From Paraburkholderia solitsugae (GTDB taxonomy: Bacteria; Pseudomonadota; Gammaproteobacteria; Burkholderiales; Burkholderiaceae), in assembly GCF_013177695.1 (NCBI RefSeq), contig NZ_WOEY01000091.1, positions 1 through 64,000 of the forward strand: a stretch of DNA of 64,000 nucleotides, read 5' to 3'. Shown in pieces: positions 59,350 through 64,000 of this stretch. The notes below the pieces were generated by a model. The model was not told the origin of the DNA. It made no database searches and was given only the letters and a program-made list of their open reading frames with translations. A program made the translations under genes and the position numbers. Position 1 is the first letter of the stretch. Each line of letters opens with the position of its first letter.

Positions 59350-61000
59350 CAAAACCACCGTTGGCGAACTGATCGCCGCTTTTCTCGAGCAATGCGGCGT
59401 TCAAACCGCATTTGGCGTAATCTCGATCCACAACATGCCGATCCTCGACGCGATCCACAACCGCGGCAAGATTCGCTACGTCGGCGCACGTGGCGAAGCG
59501 GGCGCGGTGAATATGGCCGATGGCCTGGCGCGTGTCTCCGGCGGCCTTGGCGTGGCATTCACCAGCACCGGCACGGCGGCGGGTAACGCTGCCGGCGCGA
59601 TGGTCGAAGCACTGACGGCGGGCACCGCGCTCTTGCACGTCACCGGCCAGATCGAAACCGAATACCTCGATCAGGACCTCGCTTATATCCACGAAGCGCC
59701 GGATCAATTGTCGATGCTGTCGTCGATCTCGAAGGCCGCGTTCCGCGTGCGCTCGGTCGAAACCGCGCTGCCGACGATCCGCGAAGCCGTCCGTGTCGCG
59801 CAAACAGCGCCGAGCGGCCCGGTCAGCGTTGAAATTCCGATCGACATTCAGGCTGCCGAGATCGAATGGCCTGCCGATCTGGCTGCGCCGCACGTTACGA
59901 CGCTTACGCATTGCAGCAAGCGCGTCGCGCAACTCGCGGATCAACTGGCGAATGCGAAGCGTCCGCTGTTGTGGCTGGGTGGCGGTACGCGTCACGCACG
60001 TGCTGCGGTTGAACGTCTGGTGGCGTTGGGCTTCGGTGTTGTGACCAGCGTTCAAGGCCGTGGCGTGCTGCCGGAAGATCATCCGGCGACGCTCGGCGCG
60101 TTCAACGTGCATGCCGCTGTCGAAAGCTTCTACAAGACGTGTGACGCGCTGGTGGTCGTCGGTTCGCGTCTGCGTGGCAATGAAACGCTGAAATACAAGC
60201 TCGCGCTGCCGCAACCGCTGTATCGCATCGACGCCGACGCGCTCGCCGACAATCGCGGCTATCGCAACGACATGTTCATTCACGGCGACGCATCGGCCGT
60301 TCTCGAAGAACTCGCGACGCTGCTCGAAGGCCGCCTGAAGGTCGATCCGACTTTCGCGCAAGACCTGGCTGCCGCACGCGAAAGCGCAGTCGCTGATGTG
60401 GGCAAGGGCCTTGGCCCGTACAAGCGCCTTGTCGACGCCCTGCAACAGGCTGTGGGCCGCGACTATAACTGGGTGCGCGACGTCACGATCTCGAACAGCA
60501 CGTGGGGTAACCGCATGCTGAAGATCTTCTCGCCGCGTGCGGGCGTTCACGCACTCGGCGGCGGTATCGGCCAAGGCATGCAAATGGGTATCGGCGCAGC
60601 ACTGGCTGGCAATGCTGCGAAGACCGTGTGCCTGGTCGGCGACGGCGGCCTGATGGTCAACGTCGGCGAACTCGCAACGGCCGTGCAGGAAAACGCCAAC
60701 GTGATGATCGTGCTGATGAACGACCAGTGCTACGGCGTGATCCGCAACATTCAGGACGCGCAATACGGCGGCCGCCGCTGCTACGTCGATTTGCACCAGC
60801 CGGATTTCGCGCAGTTCTGCGAGAGCCTGAAGCTCACGCACTATCGCATCAAGTCGCTCGACCAGGCTGAGGAAATCATCCGCGAAGGCATGGCGAAGAC
60901 GGGCCCCGTGCTGGTCGAAGTGGACATGCTGTCGGTCGGCTCGTTCGCCACCGCGTTCGCAGGCCCGCCGGTCAAGGAACAGGAGCCCGAACATGCATGA
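59342..61000 (+). CDS. ThDP-dependent enzyme (decarboxylase/acetolactate synthase family)
   Basis: A 552-residue thiamine diphosphate enzyme. The activating Glu is E52 (RYVGARGEAGAVNMADG); the Mg-ThDP motif is GDGGLMVNVGELATAVQENANVMIVLMNDQCYG. No FAD-binding signature of true acetohydroxyacid synthase could be confirmed. Benzoylformate- or other 2-oxo-acid decarboxylase activity is a likely role, with the aldehyde passed to the dehydrogenase at 61864 (inference). Its start and stop overlap neighbours by eight bases each. Confidence 0.87.
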   Translation: MSNKTTVGELIAAFLEQCGVQTAFGVISIHNMPILDAIHNRGKIRYVGARGEAGAVNMADGLARVSGGLGVAFTSTGTAAGNAAGAMVEALTAGTALLHVTGQIETEYLDQDLAYIHEAPDQLSMLSSISKAAFRVRSVETALPTIREAVRVAQTAPSGPVSVEIPIDIQAAEIEWPADLAAPHVTTLTHCSKRVAQLADQLANAKRPLLWLGGGTRHARAAVERLVALGFGVVTSVQGRGVLPEDHPATLGAFNVHAAVESFYKTCDALVVVGSRLRGNETLKYKLALPQPLYRIDADALADNRGYRNDMFIHGDASAVLEELATLLEGRLKVDPTFAQDLAAARESAVADVGKGLGPYKRLVDALQQAVGRDYNWVRDVTISNSTWGNRMLKIFSPRAGVHALGGGIGQGMQMGIGAALAGNAAKTVCLVGDGGLMVNVGELATAVQENANVMIVLMNDQCYGVIRNIQDAQYGGRRCYVDLHQPDFAQFCESLKLTHYRIKSLDQAEEIIREGMAKTGPVLVEVDMLSVGSFATAFAGPPVKEQEPEHA

Positions 61001-61823
61001 GGCCGGCTACGCGGGGCATCACGCACCCGTCGACGTCGCGATGATCGGCTTCGGCGCGATCGGCCAGGCGGTGTATCGCTCGGTCGAGTCGGATCCGACG
61101 GTGCACGTTTCGCACGTGATTGTGCCGGAACGCTATATGGCGTCGGTGCGTGAAGTGGTGGGGTCGTCGGTCGACGTCGTCTCGTCGGTGTCCGCGTTGA
61201 ACAGCCAGCCGCATTTCGCGCTGGAATGTGCGGGCCATAGCGCGCTGGTCGATCACGTGGTGCCGTTGCTGAAAGCCGGTACGGATTGCGCGGTCGCCTC
61301 GATCGGTGCGCTGTCCGACATGATGTTGCTGGACGCACTGTCCGCGGCGGCTGACGAAGGCGATGCGACGTTGACCCTGCTATCAGGCGCCATCGGCGGC
61401 GTGGATGCACTGGCTGCGGCCAAGCTCGGCGGCCTCGACGAAGTGCTGTACACCGGCCGCAAGCCGCCCACGGGCTGGCTTGGCACGCCCGCGGAACAGG
61501 TCTGCAATCTGCACACGCTGACCGAAGAGATGGTGATTTTCGAAGGCAGCGCACGCGAAGCGGCGCGGCTGTATCCGAAGAACGCCAACGTTGCCGCGAC
61601 GGTCGCCCTGGCCGGCCTCGGTCTGGACCACACCACGGTCCGCCTGATCGCCGACCCGAACGTGTCGCGCAATGTGCACCGCATCGTGGCGCGCGGCGCA
61701 TTCGGCGAGATGTCGCTGGAAATGTGCGGCAAGCCGCTGCCGGACAACCCCAAGACGTCCGCCCTGACCGCGTTCAGCGCGATCCGTGCGTTACGCAATC
61801 GCGCGGCACGTTGCGTGATTTAA
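60993..61823 (+). CDS. Aspartate dehydrogenase-like (NadX family)
   Basis: A 276-residue NAD(P) enzyme: AMIGFGAIGQAVYR (G19-x-G21-x2-G24), the family LLSGAIGGVDALAAAKLGG, and the likely catalytic His at 229 in DPNVSRNVHRI. L-aspartate dehydrogenase gives iminoaspartate or oxaloacetate; related proteins may act on other amino acids. In this operon it might supply the 2-oxo acid used by the ThDP enzyme (inference). It overlaps the ThDP stop by eight bases (ATGCATGA). Confidence 0.83.
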   Translation: MHEAGYAGHHAPVDVAMIGFGAIGQAVYRSVESDPTVHVSHVIVPERYMASVREVVGSSVDVVSSVSALNSQPHFALECAGHSALVDHVVPLLKAGTDCAVASIGALSDMMLLDALSAAADEGDATLTLLSGAIGGVDALAAAKLGGLDEVLYTGRKPPTGWLGTPAEQVCNLHTLTEEMVIFEGSAREAARLYPKNANVAATVALAGLGLDHTTVRLIADPNVSRNVHRIVARGAFGEMSLEMCGKPLPDNPKTSALTAFSAIRALRNRAARCVI

Positions 61824-61863
61824 GACATTAGCTGATTAGCTGTAGCAAACCGGAACGACCGAC

Positions 61864-63354
61864 ATGACTCACTTCGATACCAGCCTCGTGCCCACCGGCG
61901 ATATTTTCATCGGCGGCGAATGGCGGCAAGGGCGTGGCAACCCGTACAAAAGCCTGTATCCGGCGGATCAGTCGGTCAACATGGAAATCTCGACGGCCAA
62001 TGCCGACGACGCCCGCGAAGCCGTGGAAGCCGCGGATATTGCATGGCGCAAGGCAGATTGGTCGGGTTTGAAGCCGCATCAGCGCGCGCTGATTCTGTAC
62101 CGCATTGCCGATCTGATCATGTCGCGTCATGAAGCGCTCGCGCAATTGCAGCGCCGCGACAACGGTAAGCCGATTGGCGAAACGCGCGTGCTGGTGGCGA
62201 GCGCGGCGAACACGTTCCGCTACTTCGCTGCGTGCCTCGAAACGCTCGACGAAGAAGTCACGCCCTCGCGCGGCGACTATCTGACGATGAGCATTTACGA
62301 GCCGATTGGTGTGATCGCGGCCATTACGCCGTGGAATTCGCCGATTGCATCGGACGCACAGAAACTGGCTCCGGCACTGGCAGGCGGTAACGCAGTGGTG
62401 TTGAAGCCCGCTGAGGTGACGCCGTTGGCGTCGCTCGCATTGGCACGTATCTGTGAAGAAGCCGGCGTGCCGAAGGGCGTCTTGAGCGTGGTGCCGGGCA
62501 AGGGCTCGGTGATCGGCGACGTGCTGGTGCGCCATCCGTTGGTCAAGAAAGCGTCGTTCACGGGTGGCACGGAAGTTGGCCGTGGTATCGCGCGCATCGC
62601 TGCGGACAAGCTGATGCCGGTTTCGCTGGAACTCGGCGGCAAGTCGCCGACCATCGTCTTCGACGACGCCGATCTCGATCATGCCGTGAACGGCGTGCTG
62701 TACGGCATTTTCAGTTCGTCGGGCGAGGCGTGCATCGCGGGTTCGCGCCTGTTCGTGCAGCGCTCGATTTACGACGCATTCATGAAGCGTCTCGCTGAAG
62801 GCGCTCGCAAGTTGCGCGTCGGCGATCCGTCGCGTGCGGAAACGCAGATGGGTCCGCTCATTACCGCGGCGCATCGCGAAACCGTCGAACGTTACGTCGC
62901 ATTGGGTCTGGAAGAAGGCGGCCGCCTGCTGTGCGGCGGCGAGCGTCCGGTCGGCGATGGCCGTGAAGCAGGCACCTACTTCCAGCCGACGATTCTCGAA
63001 GGCCTCACGAACGACGCCCGCATCTGCCAGGAAGAAATCTTCGGCCCGGTGCTGGTCGCCATGCCGTTCGACGACGAAGCGTCGCTGCTGAAAGAAGCGA
63101 ACAATAGTGTGTTCGGCCTCGCCGCCGGCATCTGGACGCGCGATTACAAACGCGCTTACCGGATCGCCCGCGCGCTTGAGACCGGCACTGTGTGGATCAA
63201 CACCTACAAGCTGTTCTCGATCTCGACGCCGTTTAGCGGCTGGAAGGAGAGCGGCATGGGACGCGAAAAAGGCCGTCTCGGCATCCGCGAATACATGCAA
63301 CAGAAGAGCCTCTACTGGGGCTTGAACGACGCGCCGCTGGCGTGGGCGAACTAA
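61864..63354 (+). CDS. Aldehyde dehydrogenase
   Basis: A 496-residue NAD(P)-dependent aldehyde dehydrogenase. The catalytic Cys is in FSSSGEACIAGSRLFV, the general base Glu in VSLELGGKSPTIVF and the cofactor part includes PWNSPIASDAQKLAPALAGG and FTGGTEVGRG. It would oxidise the aldehyde from the ThDP enzyme or from ring cleavage. It begins 40 bases after the aspartate dehydrogenase-like gene and is followed by the VOC gene after 26 bases. Confidence 0.9.
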   Translation: MTHFDTSLVPTGDIFIGGEWRQGRGNPYKSLYPADQSVNMEISTANADDAREAVEAADIAWRKADWSGLKPHQRALILYRIADLIMSRHEALAQLQRRDNGKPIGETRVLVASAANTFRYFAACLETLDEEVTPSRGDYLTMSIYEPIGVIAAITPWNSPIASDAQKLAPALAGGNAVVLKPAEVTPLASLALARICEEAGVPKGVLSVVPGKGSVIGDVLVRHPLVKKASFTGGTEVGRGIARIAADKLMPVSLELGGKSPTIVFDDADLDHAVNGVLYGIFSSSGEACIAGSRLFVQRSIYDAFMKRLAEGARKLRVGDPSRAETQMGPLITAAHRETVERYVALGLEEGGRLLCGGERPVGDGREAGTYFQPTILEGLTNDARICQEEIFGPVLVAMPFDDEASLLKEANNSVFGLAAGIWTRDYKRAYRIARALETGTVWINTYKLFSISTPFSGWKESGMGREKGRLGIREYMQQKSLYWGLNDAPLAWAN

Positions 63355-63380
63355 TACGCAAGATACGCAAGAGGCACGTT

Positions 63381-64000
63381 ATGACGATTCTCGGCATTGA
63401 ACAGATTATTTACGGTGTGACGGATCTTGCCACCAGTCGGCGGTTCTTCGCCGACTGGGGCCTTAAAGAAACCGCGCACGACGAAACGCATGCGCGCTTC
63501 GAAACGCTGAACGGCTGCACGATTCTCGCCGTCGATGCGAACGACCCGTCGCTGCCGCCCGCGTTCGAAGAAGGTCCGACGCTGCGTGAGGTGACCTGGG
63601 GTGTGGCAACCCAAGCCGAACTCGACGAACTGCGCGGCCGCTTTGCCGGTCAGCCGGGCCACTTCGAAACGGAAGACGCTGTGGGTTGTATCGATCCGAA
63701 CGGCATGGCGATTCGCGTGGAAGTGACCCGCAAGCGTGCGCTCGATATTCACGGTTCGCCGTCGAACGTGTGGGGTCAGACGTTGCGCGTCGATCAACCT
63801 TCGCCGGTTTACGAACGTGCTGAACCGGTTGAAGTGGGTCACGTGGTGTTCTTCACGAATCAACTCGCGGCACAGGAAAAGTTTTACCAGGAACTGCTCG
63901 GCTTCGAAATGTCGGACCGTTATCCGGGCCGCGGTGCGTTCATGCGCTGCGCACCGCACGGCGGCCACCACGACATCTTCCTGCTGGCCTTGCCTGGCGG
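63381..64000 (+). CDS. VOC/extradiol dioxygenase-like protein, 5' part (runs off the window)
   Basis: The first 206 codons of a two-domain VOC protein, still open at the window end. Domain one begins MTILGIEQIIYGVTDLATSRRFFADWG; domain two begins VGHVVFFTNQLAAQEKFYQELLGFEMSDRY and holds the first iron-site His in GHVVFF and another in HHDIF. This two-module layout is typical of type I extradiol dioxygenases and some glyoxalase relatives. GAGGCA lies before ATG 63381. The rest of the protein, including the last metal ligand, is not visible. Confidence 0.75.
   Translation, partial: MTILGIEQIIYGVTDLATSRRFFADWGLKETAHDETHARFETLNGCTILAVDANDPSLPPAFEEGPTLREVTWGVATQAELDELRGRFAGQPGHFETEDAVGCIDPNGMAIRVEVTRKRALDIHGSPSNVWGQTLRVDQPSPVYERAEPVEVGHVVFFTNQLAAQEKFYQELLGFEMSDRYPGRGAFMRCAPHGGHHDIFLLALPG

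Overview
The window is high-GC chromosomal DNA whose gene content points to a betaproteobacterium of the order Burkholderiales, most likely Paraburkholderia. The evidence is a full hopanoid cluster that includes hpnN, hpnM and ispH, Burkholderia-type small hypothetical proteins, an OmpC-like porin and an AcpA phosphatase. This assignment rests on recognised families; no database search was run. No rRNA, tRNA, phage, insertion sequence or CRISPR array was seen.

Layout. Positions 1-3261 are a signalling block: the start of a membrane sensor (minus strand, cut by the window edge) and a three-gene operon of receiver, CheC-type phosphatase and PAS-GGDEF diguanylate cyclase. Positions 3491-19695 are a hopanoid locus split into short operons: hpnD-hpnE-shc-hpnG (+), hpnN-mlaA (-), hpnM (+), ispH-hpnH (-), hpnC-hpnB (+), a small unknown gene (-) and hpnA (-). 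Together they run from isoprenoid precursor supply (IspH) through squalene (HpnD/C/E), hopene (Shc) and adenosylhopane (HpnH/G) to probable transport to the outer membrane (HpnN, HpnM, MlaA).

Positions 19931-27363 are mixed housekeeping and accessory genes: acylphosphatase, EgtD, RarD-type transporter, Mpo1-like protein, Crp/Fnr regulator, lytic transglycosylase, DapA-like lyase and small exported or membrane proteins. Positions 27560-38491 are a putrescine uptake and degradation locus: SpuC-type transaminase and PuuC-type aldehyde dehydrogenase on the minus strand, then glutamine synthetase-like PuuA, PotFGHI transporter and an outer-membrane barrel on the plus strand. Positions 38568-43280 are a LysR-controlled cluster of flavin monooxygenase, Rid-family protein, DUF1028 protein and M20 deacylase with an unknown substrate. 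Positions 43436-50859 hold an EAL/GGDEF protein, a secreted endonuclease with a 9-bp tandem repeat upstream, small conserved proteins and an AcpA-like phosphatase.

Positions 51051-64000 are a second catabolic cluster. An IclR gene and a porin lie divergent to, or next to, an operon of Rieske ferredoxin, recombinase-like helix-turn-helix protein, Rieske oxygenase, SDR, cupin, alpha/beta hydrolase, second IclR, atypical SDR, ThDP enzyme, aspartate dehydrogenase-like protein, aldehyde dehydrogenase and an extradiol-type VOC protein cut by the window end. Many of its genes overlap by 4-8 bases, which suggests one transcript. I could not match the gene set to a known pathway, and it is the best candidate here for an undescribed system.
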